NCBI GenBank assembly: GCA_011800155.1
Contig: CM022368.1
Location: 1,860,001-1,924,000, forward strand
Reading direction: 5' to 3'
Length of the DNA: 64,000 bases
DNA from: Flammulina velutipes
Lineage: Eukaryota > Basidiomycota > Agaricomycetes > Agaricales > Physalacriaceae
Position numbers and translations under genes: made by a program. Shown piece after piece: positions 1 to 10,916 of this stretch (position 1 is its first letter; the number at the start of each line of letters is the position of its first letter). The notes beneath the pieces were generated by a model. That model was not told the DNA's origin. It was given only the letters and a program-made list of their open reading frames with translations, and did not search any database.

Positions 1-1336
1 CGGACAATGCAACAGTACCGAATCCCATATTTCATTTCACGTACGTCGATCCAGCGTCACTTTGGTTCGTTCGTTGACTGTACCACAGGTGCTTGGATCC
101 CTCCTTGGCAATCAAGCCCGTGTTTGAACACTTCAGCAGTGTTGTTATCACCTCTGGAACTATATCGCCTCTGGACATGTATCCCAAGATGTTACAATTC
201 TCCCCCGTCGTCCAAGAGACCTACCCTATGACGCTCACCCGCAATGCATTCCTTCCATTGGTCATAACGAGGGGGAGTGACCAAGTGGCTGTTAGCTCTC
301 GATTCGAAGTCAGGAATGACCCAGCTGTAGTAAGAAACTTCGGGAGTATTCTTGTCGAGTATAGCAAGATCGTCCCGGACGGAATCGTCGCTTTCTTCCC
401 CAGTTATCTTTACATGGAGTCCATCGTGGCTGCGTGGAATGATATGGTCAGTGTCATATATATTCACTCGTTGAGGTTGTCTTATTGAATTTCCAGGGTA
501 TCCTGAATGAGGTATGGAAACACAAGCTCATTTTCGTGGAGACGCCGGACGCCAATGAGACAAGCATAGCGCTGGAAAATTACCGACGGGTAACTACCAG
601 CCCTTCTTCGTCTCTCCCGTGTACTCACAGTTAGCCTAGGCTTGTGATAACGGCCGAGGTGCTGTACTTCTGTCTGTCGCCAGAGGAAAGGTGTCGGAGG
701 GAATTGATTTTGATCACAACTATGGTCGTGCTGTCATCATGTTTGGGTATGACGGGCTGGTAATTTCGAATCCAATTTTACTAAATCTTACCTTGACAGG
801 GTTCCGTATCAATATACAGAAAGTAGGATCTTGCGAGCCCGTCTGGAATACCTTCGCGACGCATACCGAATACGAGAGTCGGAGTTCTTGGGTTTCGATG
901 CCATGCGTAATGCCGCCCAGTGTGTAGGACGTGTATTGCGTGGAAAGACTGACTGGGGTCTCATGATATTTGCTGACAAGGTACATTTAAGTATTCAAGT
1001 CGTTTAAAAGGTCCTTACAGTCATTCACAGCGATTCAGTCGTGCCGACAAACGGGCCAAATTGCCGCGATGGATAAATCAGTACATCACGGACACTGCTG
1101 CCAATCTCTCGACTGACATGGCTCTGACATTATCCAAACTGTTCATGAGATCGATTTCACAGAACCCTAATGAAAATCAGACGGGTATCTCACTGTGGAC
1201 TCTGGAAGACGTTGAGAAGGCGCAAGCGAAGCAGCGGGCGGCGTTAGAGGCGGCGGCGATGGACCAGGACGATGACGAGTTTGAAGACGGCGGAATGGAC
1301 CAAATGATAATGGACTATGATGCGGACGATCTCTAG
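1..1336 (+). CDS. RAD3: TFIIH/NER 5'-3' DNA helicase RAD3 (XPD), C-terminal part
   Basis: This is the C-terminal part of the RAD3/XPD/ERCC2 helicase, the 5'-3' ATP-dependent helicase of TFIIH that opens DNA in nucleotide excision repair and sits in the transcription initiation complex. The reading frame is already open at base 1, so the N-terminal part (Walker A, Fe-S cluster) lies outside the window. Exons read through [22 protein letters not shown], the stretch ending [10 protein letters not shown], then [35 protein letters not shown] (helicase motif V) and [13 protein letters not shown] (motif VI), and end in an acidic tail [15 protein letters not shown]. Five small introns lie at about 50-92, 448-494, 591-640, 749-800 and 980-1030. 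Sequence agreement with yeast Rad3 is very high from memory. It is followed by RPB12 on the same strand. Confidence 0.95.
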
Positions 1337-1447
1337 AGTATACATAGGTAATTGTTTGTAGTACTGTATAACAAAAGATTTTTTGGCCAAGTCAATTAGT
1401 CAAACGGCCTTGCTTGCATAAGCGATCACATCTTTCCACTTGCCATC

Positions 1448-1765
1448 ATGAACCAACCAACCGGCAATAGCAACGCGGGTGGCCAAAACTTCTATGGTGG
1501 AGGTTTTGACATGCAGCAAAAGGAGATGGAATATCTTTGTGCTGGTATGCTGTTCCCAACAGCTTCTTAACTCCCGTGCCTCATCTTTTCCTGTTAGACT
1601 GTGGCGCCAAAAATCAAATCAAACCACGAGAGCCTATTCGATGTAGAGAATGCGGACATCGTATAATGTACAAGAAGCGGACTACTAGAAGTGCGTTGTA
1701 ATGCATTCTCTTGTTGTACTCAAATTCTTACCCTCGTTCTAGTGGTGCAATTTGAAGCCCGATGA
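1448..1765 (+). CDS. RPB12: RNA polymerase I/II/III shared subunit RPABC4 (Rpb12)
   Basis: This is the small zinc-ribbon subunit shared by the three nuclear RNA polymerases. Three exons join at 1544/1612 and 1691/1743. The product is about 68 residues, with a Gly/Asn/Gln-rich start ([15 protein letters not shown]), then [33 protein letters not shown] and the terminal RMVQFEAR. The two CxxC pairs (CADC and CREC) form the zinc site, and the C-terminal tail is diagnostic for the family. It is too short and too split to stand out as a long ORF. It lies 111 bp behind RAD3 on the same strand. Confidence 0.93.
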
Positions 1766-2103
1766 CAGTGCGCACACTGTTATCGATGTCTCTGGGTTAG
1801 GGATAGCACGTCCTGGCGGGGATACAGGCGATTTTAATGCCCGTCCAACTACCATGCGTGTCGGGGTTGCATACTAGAACTGTCATGTCTGTCCCAATGG
1901 TCATCGGTTCCACTCATATGAAGCCTGACATGCTATACGCCGCGTCTCAAATGTCCGATATCCACACTTGTTGAAAAACCTTCATGGACAATCCTCGCCG
2001 ACACTAACCCTCTCCGACCATAATTTGTCTCGTGCCATCCACTGAAAATACTTCGCCTACATGCTTCTCATGAAATTGATGCCTGCTCGGTCGCAAGTTT
2101 TCT

Positions 2104-2111
2104 TATATAAA
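2104..2111 (+). promoter_or_regulatory. TATA box of the P450 gene
   Basis: A tatataaa motif lies 27 bp before the first ATG (2131) of the P450 frame. If transcription starts about 30 bp downstream, the ATG at 2131 would be at or before the cap site. That favours the in-frame ATG at 2161 as the real start. The remaining spacer 1766-2103 shows nothing else recognisable. Confidence 0.5.
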
Positions 2112-2130
2112 GGCGATACCTCAAGTTGTC

Positions 2131-4223
2131 ATGGCTATCTTCGCTTACTCTGGAGATACTATGGCTATACAGCGTCATCTTTCATTCATTGTGGCAGTAT
2201 TCTTTGTAGTCGTCCTAACCATTTACTTTATCAGTCAGCGACGAAATCGAGCGTCGTTGCCTCCCGGACCCCCTGGCTTGCCTATCCTGGGTAACATCCT
2301 CGACATGATGAAGTCCCACCCATGGATCAAGTACGCGGAATGGAGTAAACAGTACGGTATGCATCGTTCCTCACATCATTTTCGCCCAGCCTGAGCGTCA
2401 ATCTACAGGTAGCGTCATGCATGTCAACGCTGCAGGCCATTCCGTGATCATTCTCAGCTCGCCTAAAGCCTTGTCTGACCTTCTGGAGCAACGGGGCTCC
2501 ATTTATTCAGACAGGCCCCGACTAGTCATGGGCGGCGAGCTGTCAGTTACCATTACCTTGACATTTCAATCAGCTTCTGACTACTTGCAGTGTAGGATAC
2601 GGAAACAGTGTGCCTTTGAGCCCTTACGGACGCCATCTCCGTGAATGCAGAAAACTCATGTCCAAATATCTGACACCAAAGAAAGTCGAAGACTTCTTCC
2701 AGTTGGAAGAAGAGGCTTCGCGCCAGCTCCTGCTTGATTTACTGCATGAACCGGACCAGTTTCTTCGCTCTATTCGACGGTACGAATCTTCATCGCTGTC
2801 CTATTACTGACACCTAATTGCACCCACCCCACTGTAGATGTGTCGCTGCTGTCGTTCTTCAGATCACTCATGGGTACCACTTGACTGAGGGTGAAGATCC
2901 TGTGCTACTCATAGTAGAACAAGCCCTCTCCGACTTCTCTGCTCTCGCTGTCCCAGGCGCCTTCTCAGTAGATTTATTGCCTATACGTCAGTTTTATCTC
3001 TGGCTTCTTGAGTGTGCTCTGATGATTGCCTTGTTTTTCAGTAAAATACTTGCCGCGATGGTTGAACTTCGATTGGATGAAACAGGAAAAGACGTACCGC
3101 CAGAATAAGGAGGCGTTCCTAAACAAACCGTATGATATGGTCAGGGCGCAAATCGTAAGGAGTCCGGTATTAGTGGTTCTCACTGTGGCTTACCGTCGTT
3201 TACAGGATCAAGGAATAGCTAAACCTTCATTTGTGTTAAGCCTCCTTGAGGCCAATCGATCTCCGACCAAAGAACAGGACTATGTCTACAGATGGACCAC
3301 AGGCAGCTTTTATGGAGGTATGCGCTCAATTACCCCATTCATTTTCACGACGCTGATGTATCCAAGGTGGCGCAGACACAGTAAGCACCGCTCGTCGTTG
3401 TATCTTCTAGCCTTATTCTTGCTTCAGACAGTCTCTGCTATCAGCTCGTTCTTTTTTGCCATGCGACTCTTCCCAACGGCCCAGCGGAAGGCCCAAGAGG
3501 AAGTCAGAAAGGTGGTCGGGAGCAACAGACTTCCGACTTTCTTCGACAGGCCTCGCATGCCTTACGTCGAGGCGTTGATCAAGGAAGTATACCGACTCAA
3601 TCCAGTTGGGCCGACGGCTCTTCCGCATAGGTGTATGAAAGACGATATCTACAATGGCTACCTCATTCCGAGAGGAGCTATCATTCTGGCCAACAGTTGG
3701 TGAGATGTCGGGTTTGGTGTTACGATCTACCACTCTATGCTAACGTCGATATACTACGTAGGGCGGTGCTTCACGACGCAGCTATATACCCTTCACCTTT
3801 TGAATTCGTTCCAGAGCGTTATTTCGACAAAGAAGCTCTTTCAAGAGGACTAAACCCTGATCCTCGTAAATACGCCTTTGGTTACGGACGAAGGCGCGTT
3901 ATTCCTGATTCTCCGACTTCGTCCTCAATTAACTAGATCTATGCACAGAGCTTGTCCGGGCCAACATCTGGCAGATAGTTCATTATTCATTGTCATCGCC
4001 ATGGTCCTCGCCGTGTTTGATATCTTCCCGGTGGATGAGAACATAGTCAAGCCAGATTTTTCTAAAGGGGAAGGCTATACTTCGGAGACCATTTCGTAAG
4101 TCCCTTCTGCTATGGTACAAGAAAACTTGATTGAAATCCAATAGACACCCCCAAAACTTTGAGTGTCGGATTGTTCCTTGCTCCGCCGAAGCAGCGTCCT
4201 TGATCACCACTAGCACGAGATAA
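2131..4223 (+). CDS. Cytochrome P450 monooxygenase (CYP64/OrdA-like, basidiomycete)
   Basis: This is a membrane-anchored microsomal haem monooxygenase; the substrate cannot be told. The N-terminal anchor (residues about 15-30, SFIVAVFFVVVLTIYFI) is followed by the proline hinge LPPGPPGLPILGN. The I-helix motif GGGADTT is assembled across a 14-nt exon (3367-3380). The ExxR helix reads EALIKEVYRLNP, followed by PERYF and the haem loop FGYGRRACPGQHLA with its cysteine ligand. The loop is assembled only if a GC-AG intron (3894-3948) is removed. The gene has roughly ten short introns and ends with a small exon reading HPQNFECRIVPC and on to the stop at 4221-4223. The in-frame ATG at 2161 (MAIQRHLSF) is an equally likely start given the TATA box at 2104. 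No tailoring genes sit beside it, so there is no sign of a biosynthetic cluster. Confidence 0.9.
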
Positions 4224-4349
4224 CCTCATGTAGTAGACATTTCATGTACTTTAATAACGTACTACATGCGTTGGCTTGACTTGACGCGAGCCAGTGATCT
4301 CGAGTACGGATCAATGATGTTCGCACGGGTCTGTCTTTGACCACCACGA

Positions 4350-5876
4350 ATGCTGCTGAGGTCAGTCCCAATCCGAGTTTTACGGCCGACCACAACATGC
4401 GGCGGACCAGCAGTGTCAACGTTCTCGCGTTTTGCTCACTCTGATAATCTACGCCAGCCTCCTCGATCCCAGGCTGTGAACAAAAACGCCCAGGACGTGC
4501 TAAAACGTCCCCTCCGAAGTGCATTTGGCAGCGTTGGGAGATTCTTCAAAATCGGCTTTTTCACCTTCGCTGGCATAGCTGTTACGACGTTGTCGGCATT
4601 TGAGGGTTACGACCGCTACATCGAATGGGTGCGACTATCGCCTCCGCCAGTGAACGCTGAGGCCGAACGATGGGAATGGGAAAACGAGCAGGTGCGCTGG
4701 AATGGCGACGCGCACAAAGGCGGAACAGATTCTGGTATGCCCTGGAGGGCGAGACATCAAGTCCGTGCAGCGTCTATCGCGCATCTCCTACCACACATGG
4801 TTGTTGATCCATCATCACCCCATACTGGTGTCGTGAACCCCCACGCTGCAGTCAACACCGGATATTTCCATGCAGCCGGTCTCCTGGAAGAGGCTATAGC
4901 CCTCGCAGAGTCTAGCGAAGCAGCAGGGAAACTTCATCCCGAGACATTTTCTCTCCTCCTCAAACGGCATGCGTCCTACTTGGAGAAATTGGGCCCGCAG
5001 GCCTTGCCTCAATGCAAGACACAGTACGAACGGGCGTGGATACGGGACGGGGATCCATTTGTTGCTTGGAGACTCGGTGAAGTATCTAATCGTCTGGGAC
5101 ACAAGGAGGATGCTGTTCTATGGTGGTCAAGAGCGATACATAAAGCACAAGGGCTCAATCCACTGGACGATTCGACTCTACGCCTCCCGACTACTAGGAC
5201 ATTCCCCTCATCCCCTTCCCTACAACGAACCTTAACCTCCGCGTTGGTCTCCCTGTCATCATTTTACGCATCCGACCACCAATTAGCGGAAGCTTCGCGA
5301 ATTCAGAAAGACACACTTTCTCTCCTCCGCTCCCTTCCTCACGCCGAATCGTCTCAAGATGTCTCACACCCCGAAGCCCTACACACCTCTACGATCGTCC
5401 AGAGAGCTTCCGTTCTCTCCCTCCAACACGCCGAAGTTCTCTTCGCGCAAGGTCGCAAACCGGAAGAATGCATTGGCTGGCTGCAGTCCGCTGCAGAATC
5501 TTCTACACGCGTCCTACGGATCCTGTCGGAAACGCAGGAGCTCGGTCTTGCATTGTCCAAACCGTACACCGACTCTTCGTACCTTCGTACCTCCGCCCAA
5601 GCTGTCTTTCGCGACGCCCGGCGAACGACGTCTGAAGCATGGAACTTGATGGGTATCCTTGGGGAGCAGGTCAAACCGTCGGATCCTCGACATGTACTTA
5701 ATTGTTACCAAGAGGCGCTGAAGTGGGCCGGGAAGGTTGATCAAGAGGGCAAGATGGTCGCCGATGTCATTCGTCAGGCGCACTGGCAAAACATCATTGC
5801 GAGCCGTGATCGCGCCCAGCAGCTCGTCGACAATCCTTCGCTGTCGCCTGCTCGTAGAAGATGGTTTGGATTGTAG
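4350..5876 (+). CDS. Mitochondrial TPR-like membrane protein (possibly Mgr3-like)
   Basis: A single 508-residue exon. The start is rich in Arg and Ser/Thr without acidic residues (MLLRSVPIRVLRPTTT), which fits a mitochondrial presequence. One hydrophobic segment follows at about 63-85 (FFKIGFFTFAGIAVTTLSAF). The rest is helical with TPR-like pairs (GLLEEAIALAES, ETFSLLLKRHASYLEKLG, ALKWAGKVDQEGKM). Length, single N-terminal anchor and TPR content resemble yeast Mgr3, an adaptor of the i-AAA protease, but I see no sequence signature that proves it. A general mitochondrial TPR protein is the safe call. The gene lacks introns, unlike its neighbours. A tRNA-Asp gene lies 165 bp downstream. Confidence 0.75.
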   Translation: MLLRSVPIRVLRPTTTCGGPAVSTFSRFAHSDNLRQPPRSQAVNKNAQDVLKRPLRSAFGSVGRFFKIGFFTFAGIAVTTLSAFEGYDRYIEWVRLSPPPVNAEAERWEWENEQVRWNGDAHKGGTDSGMPWRARHQVRAASIAHLLPHMVVDPSSPHTGVVNPHAAVNTGYFHAAGLLEEAIALAESSEAAGKLHPETFSLLLKRHASYLEKLGPQALPQCKTQYERAWIRDGDPFVAWRLGEVSNRLGHKEDAVLWWSRAIHKAQGLNPLDDSTLRLPTTRTFPSSPSLQRTLTSALVSLSSFYASDHQLAEASRIQKDTLSLLRSLPHAESSQDVSHPEALHTSTIVQRASVLSLQHAEVLFAQGRKPEECIGWLQSAAESSTRVLRILSETQELGLALSKPYTDSSYLRTSAQAVFRDARRTTSEAWNLMGILGEQVKPSDPRHVLNCYQEALKWAGKVDQEGKMVADVIRQAHWQNIIASRDRAQQLVDNPSLSPARRRWFGL

Positions 5877-6041
5877 GTGGTGGTGAGAGGTATCATACTC
5901 ATTCGCTCTAGTGTATGATGCTGTTGCTGACTGTCGGCAACTAAAAAGTACAATGAATATCCTGATAACATTGTTCATCCGGACCAGGAAACAATACCAA
6001 CACAGACTCGTGTTGAATCCGAGTTAGACAACTTTGCCATG

Positions 6042-6119
6042 TCTTTGCTAGTATATCGGTTAGTACACGCGCCTGTCATCTGGCCGCGCGAAAGCTGGGT
6101 TCGACTCCCAGGCAGAGAG
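6042..6119 (+). tRNA. tRNA-Asp(GTC) copy 1, 6-nt intron
   Basis: The cloverleaf reads as acceptor TCTTTGC/GCAGAGA, D arm around GTATATCGGTTAGTAC, anticodon stem CGCGC/GCGCG, loop CTGTCA-C with anticodon GTC, T arm CTGGG-TTCGACT-CCCAG, and discriminator G, as expected for Asp. The A box (TAGTATATCGG) and B box (GGTTCGACTCC) are intact. Between A37 and C38 sit only six extra bases (tctggc). A T5 run about 20 bp after the gene can serve as the Pol III terminator. The gene stands in the 3' spacer of the TPR-like gene. Confidence 0.88.
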
Positions 6120-8437
6120 CTTTGCGATGAGAATCAATTTTTCTATCGTGTTGTTTCAAATGTGAGTTGACTGATACAGTGATGTTATCAACAAAAAGAT
6201 TCGTCAAGGCTTTTCTTCCACCGAGCCCCGGTAATATAGCATACCCTCAGATCAGCGGTTTAAAAAATTGAGTACGTCTTGAGCGTTAAAAAGCTTGAGC
6301 GCCGAGCTGAGTCAAGAACGTGTGGACACATGTCGTCCAGAAGCTTCATATGACCAAGGGTGAGATAGTGGTGGCCACACCAGCGGTGGGGAAGATACAC
6401 CTCTGAATCACCCGAGCTCCCCGAAAGGAAGATAGAGGTGTGTCGAGTGCGTAGATAGATAAGGCTCAAGGAAGTGAGATCTATTAAGCGCGAGGTAATG
6501 TGTGTCTAAGAAGACTCACTAGTACTCCGCCACAACCGCCACACGCACACGTGGTAATGTCGATCGCATTGCTGTTATTTGTTTTATTCGGTTTCATTAC
6601 GCCACAGAGGCGATGTCCACGCACACGTGGTAACGTCGATCGCGTTGTTGTTATTTGTTTTATTCGGTTTTATTCTCCCACCACAGGATCCTCATTTTCT
6701 ACTGCTTATCGAGCAAGTTCAAGCCGGGAATGCTGAAAGTATTGGACTTGGACTTTGCCGATGAACCAGGGAATTCCGTTGACCATCCGGTGGAACGAAT
6801 GAAATGACTTATGGGTGCTGCGACTCACATATCAGCCTCTTCAGAGCAGCGTCTCTGTTCATTTACTCTCAGGAAATGACTATTGACATCTCTTGCTCCT
6901 TGCCAATCCTCTTCAGCTATCTAAAGTCAACCCCGCTGTTTTCCGCCATCCTTTTACGTCCTTGCTTCTCGCTCTTCATAGCCGCCGGGAACGCTTTCCA
7001 GGTGTTCAACCGGGGCTCTAACTACTCAAAGTTTCTATTCACCAGACTACCTTGTTCTCTACCAAGTCCCCTGATTGACTGATTGCCATTTACCTTCGTG
7101 TACAGTCTGTGCGACTCGGAAGTCATCTAATCTAGGCGTCGCTTGTAACTCGCTAAGAATAACGGTAAATCTCTACCTACCTATCGAACCGCACCTTCGA
7201 TGCGCATCCCGACGTACCAGGACATTTAGGATCAGCACGGGAGCTTCCGTTCTCAAATCCATTCTCCGGTGACCAAATTAGAGCACCTCCCACCTCGTTC
7301 CGAATCTGTGTTTCGACAAGTGACTCTTCTGCATATACCTTATAGATCGGTCAAAGGCGTTTTCCATTCTGTACGCCGGCAGCGGTGATATCCCTTTGCC
7401 ACAGAGAACGATGAAATCTTCCTCGAAGAACCAGTATACGGTGATTTCTATTGATCCGCATTGCACGAGATAGTACTTACTTTGAACGTTTAGGCACGGT
7501 ACGTTCTTTGGATTCCATTGTTGTCGATGATCCTTGAAGGTTAAGTACTTATCATTGAAAGCCGAATTATATGGAGTGGGCGCGCGACCACAGGTACAGG
7601 CATTCAGAGGGATAACACGACCAGGCGATCCTGATGACGAGGATCTTGCCGCTACTATGTGAGCTTTCTCTAGCTATTTCCCAGAAGCCAAGTAATAACG
7701 GAGAGAGCCTAGGACATCTCTTCATTCAATACCTCCTCCGTTCTTCTTGAACGAAGCTTCGCGGGAGAATCGAAGAAAACTCCAGAAGGCGCCCAAACCT
7801 ATGTATGTATTCCGTATCTCCAAATTGCGAGAATGAAGTTGTTTTACGAGGTGCTAAGAGCAGCGTATGTACGTGCACGGAGCGTGCGCCTATATGACAT
7901 ACTGATCGTTTAATGTGCGCAAAGACTAGGGGGTGGGAGAAGAAGCGAAGCAAAGGTGGTAGCCAAGAGTATTTCCGGCCCCACAGGTCGTGGGTGGACA
8001 ATGTCATCTACAAGGCAAGTCCTCGCTGGCACTCCATCAGTCGGACATACTTATTACTGAGATGACATGATGAGATATCAGATACACTTGTTGAATCGCA
8101 TCTTTCGGTTATAGGTGGGAGAGACGATAGGGCGGACATTTGGGCAAGAGATTTACGGGTTGCAGCGTACCCTGTACGTGGCTTTCTCCATACAGCTTTT
8201 GACTGATGCAAAGATGACGGCAAGACATGAGGAGACAACATTTGGACCGAGGAAATCTCCAATCCGAGGAGATAGACACATCAGGCTCGTGACGGTGTTC
8301 AAACCGCCCCTCGATCAATCTCGATCACAGCAGTCCTCCTCCTCCTGGTCCCTCTTAAATTTGCCTTTGCCCGACCTTGCTAGGGACTGCCTTAAGTACC
8401 CGCCCAGACCCATCGCTTGCTTCCCCTTCCGTTCCTG
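6120..8437 (+). other. 2.3-kb stretch without a recognisable gene
   Basis: No ORF here reads like protein on either strand, and no splice-joined frame was found. The only structure seen is a 76-bp direct duplication at 6541-6692 (listed separately). The last few hundred bases presumably hold the promoter of the PLP enzyme at 8438, but no TATA box is obvious. A non-coding RNA or a very degraded gene cannot be excluded by eye. Confidence 0.5.
6541..6692 (+). repeat. 76-bp direct duplication, two copies
   Basis: Two adjacent copies begin with cgcacacgtggta at 6544 and 6620 and share the block gttatttgttttattcggtt. They differ at only a few bases, so the duplication is fairly recent. Each copy carries the palindrome CACGTG (E-box), which might or might not matter. 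Confidence 0.75.
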
Positions 8438-10330
8438 ATGACAGACTATCACTGGCACAAAGCATGGTCTATGGACTACAGGATCGCACAGGAGGGCTTT
8501 TATGACAGCACATCGCGTCCTCCACCCTTTGGACATCCCATCCTCAAGTACTTTTCTCTCGAGGCAGGATATGTCAATTTGAACAATGGCCAGTCCCCTC
8601 CTTCATCCAAAAATTCACCCTTCGGCTAACTCTCTGTAGGATCCTATGGCTGCGTTCCCAACCCCGTCACTAGATTCTGCAGCGAGCTTACCAACAAGGT
8701 CGAAGCAAACCCCGACCGCTATCACCGCTTTAGCTTCAAGCCCCTCCTTGTTGACGCACGCAAAGCAATCGCCAAGCTCGTTGGAGCAGACGTTGACGAG
8801 TGTGTCTTTGTCTCTAATGCCACCGCCGCCGTCAACACCGTCGTTCGCAATCTCGAATGGTCCTCCGACGATATAATCATCCAAAGTAAGCCACCCAAAC
8901 CCGTCCCTCTTCCAGCCCTTCCATTGACTTCCCACATTGCAAGCAACAACAAGTTGGCACTCAACAAGCAGAACTCTCCACTACATCTCCGACACGCGCC
9001 CATACCCAACGCTCACCACGTTCCAGCTCACATTCCCCAACACCCACGCCGCCATCCTCAAATCCTTCCGCGCCTTCATCAAAGGTCTAAAAGCCAACAT
9101 GGCCACCGTCGATCCGAAAAAGAAACCTAAAATACTCGCTGTTATCGATTCGGTGGTTGCGAATCCGGCCGCGTACATGCCTTGGAAGGAGATGGTTGCC
9201 ATCTGTCGCGATGAGGGGGTGCTATCGCTCGTGGACGCCGCTCATTCACTCGGACAAGAGGTCAACCTTAATCTGTCAGAAATCAAGCCTGACTTTTGGA
9301 TCACTGTACGTTTTTAGGATCGTGTCCTAAATCATCTGAATGACTTTGTGTAGACATGTCACAAGTGGCTTTTCGCGCGGAGAGGTTCCGCAGTGCTATA
9401 CGTGCCTTTTCGGTTAGTTGTTCTTCGCACGACCGCTTGTTTCTTTGCACTCACCGTGCTTGTACAGGAATCAACATCTGATACGGAGCTCCTTGATAAC
9501 ATCCACACACTATATCTCGCCAAAAGACAAGCTTCCAACGCCGACGGGGTCCAACTTTGTCTTGCAGCATGAATGTACGTGCGCCACTGCCCACTCCTCT
9601 GTGTAACTGACGGGTGTCTCCAACAGGGCCGGGAGCTATAGACTTCGTGTCCTACTTATGTATTCCCGCATGTGTAGAGTTTCGCGAATGGCTCGGAGGA
9701 GAGGTGGCGATCAACGAGTACTGTCGGGGTCTGGCGATTGATGGAGGGAGGAAGCTGGCCAAACTATTCGGAACGCGGGTGATGGACGAAACGCCAGATG
9801 CACAACTTACTCTTAATATGGTACGTGTCGATTCTCCCCATTTCAAGTTTGGAGGGTGACCTCACGGGATGTCCAGACGAACGTCGAGTTGCCTTTGCCG
9901 CGGAATGTCGTGCCAGAGAAGAGAACTGAGGTCAATGAGTTTTTGGAGATTAGCTTGTTGAGGGAGTATAACGTCTTTGCTGTGACTTTCTATCATGGTG
10001 GAGCTTGGTGGGTACGTTGTAGCGCGCAGATTTTCAATGATGTACGTTTCCTCCTCCTTCTCCTACCTCCCATACCCCCTCCTTCTGACATTCGTTCAGG
10101 TCAGCGATTTTGAACGGCTAGGCTCAGCATTGCTCGAGCTGTGCCGGGAGGTGAAGCTCACGTTTCTCAAGGACGAGACGGCGCAAAGTTCCAATTACGT
10201 GTCCCCACTAGAGGTGGAGATGGAGATGGAGTCGTCGCCGAAGAGGATGGCAAGCTCGCCCTTGTCGCCATCGAGGGCTGCGAAACGATCTTCACCGCAG
10301 TCCGGTGGGGACGAGGGGCAAGATTCATGA
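8438..10330 (+). CDS. Class-V PLP-dependent aminotransferase/lyase (isopenicillin N epimerase-like)
   Basis: A fold-type I PLP enzyme of aminotransferase class V, the group that includes cysteine desulfurases, isopenicillin N epimerase and the fungal ergothioneine lyase Egt2. Visible landmarks in order: YVNLNNGSYGCVPNPV near the N-terminus, FVSNATAAVNTV, the PLP-contacting Asp/His in LSLVDAAHSLGQEV, and the Schiff-base lysine in TCHKWLFARRGSAVLYVP. Next comes EWPGAIDFVSYLCIPA, then a Ser/Pro-rich tail. The ATG at 8438 (MTDYHWHKAW) is the first Met in frame. The conserved NNG-SYG junction needs a GC-AG intron (8589-8639); the other introns are GT-AG. The exact reaction is unknown. Egt2-type hercynylcysteine sulfoxide lyase is one possibility, but no other ergothioneine gene is nearby. 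Confidence 0.88.
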
Positions 10331-10609
10331 CCTTGACCTTGATTGTATCGGTTAGATGGATTTTTCTTTTCTTTTTTTTTTGATATTTTACCCCGCCGTC
10401 ATGCATAATTCCTTTTCGTATATCAGGTTCCATGCTGTATCTTTTTTTTTGTTTGTCTGCACGCATCGTACACACCCACATGGCATGTTCTGTAAACATC
10501 ACTGAATCTGAACAGTGAACACATCCGAGGGTATCAAAAACCAGAAATGATATAAAAACTTGCTCGTTTACACAAATCCCATGAAAAGATCTCCGGTGGT
10601 CTCAATCTA

Positions 10610-10701
10610 CTCTCTGCCTGGGAGTCGAACCCAGCTTTCGCGCGTCCACTTAGCAGTCATATGATGACAGGCGCGTGTACTAACCGATATACTAGCAAAG
10701 A
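10610..10701 (-). tRNA. tRNA-Asp(GTC) copy 2, 20-nt intron
   Basis: Same exons as the copy at 6042, on the minus strand. The acceptor, D, anticodon and T stems all pair and discriminator G is present. A 20-nt intron sits between A37 and C38. A short T4 run follows about 20 bp downstream on the minus strand, weaker than the T5 or longer runs of the other copies. It lies between the convergent 3' ends of the PLP enzyme and the mitochondrial protein at 10917. Confidence 0.88.
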
Positions 10702-10916
10702 CACACTATTGGCAATCAAGTTATGATTTTCTCGTTCCCAAGCTAGTCTATAGAAATCTCTGACAAACCGTAATTCCTGCTAGACCGTCGTGTGTTTACA
10801 ATAACACCAGCATGAGACCCACCCACCCCACGCATTTGTTCTCGCAAGCAAATTATTCGAGCTAGTATGATATCCAGATAAACCTACCCCGCCACCGTCA
10901 CCGCCACCACCAAACC

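Noticed and set aside
192..467. Minus-strand 91-residue frame over the RAD3 exon
   Set aside because: It overlaps the clearly coding RAD3 exon on the other strand and has no family features.
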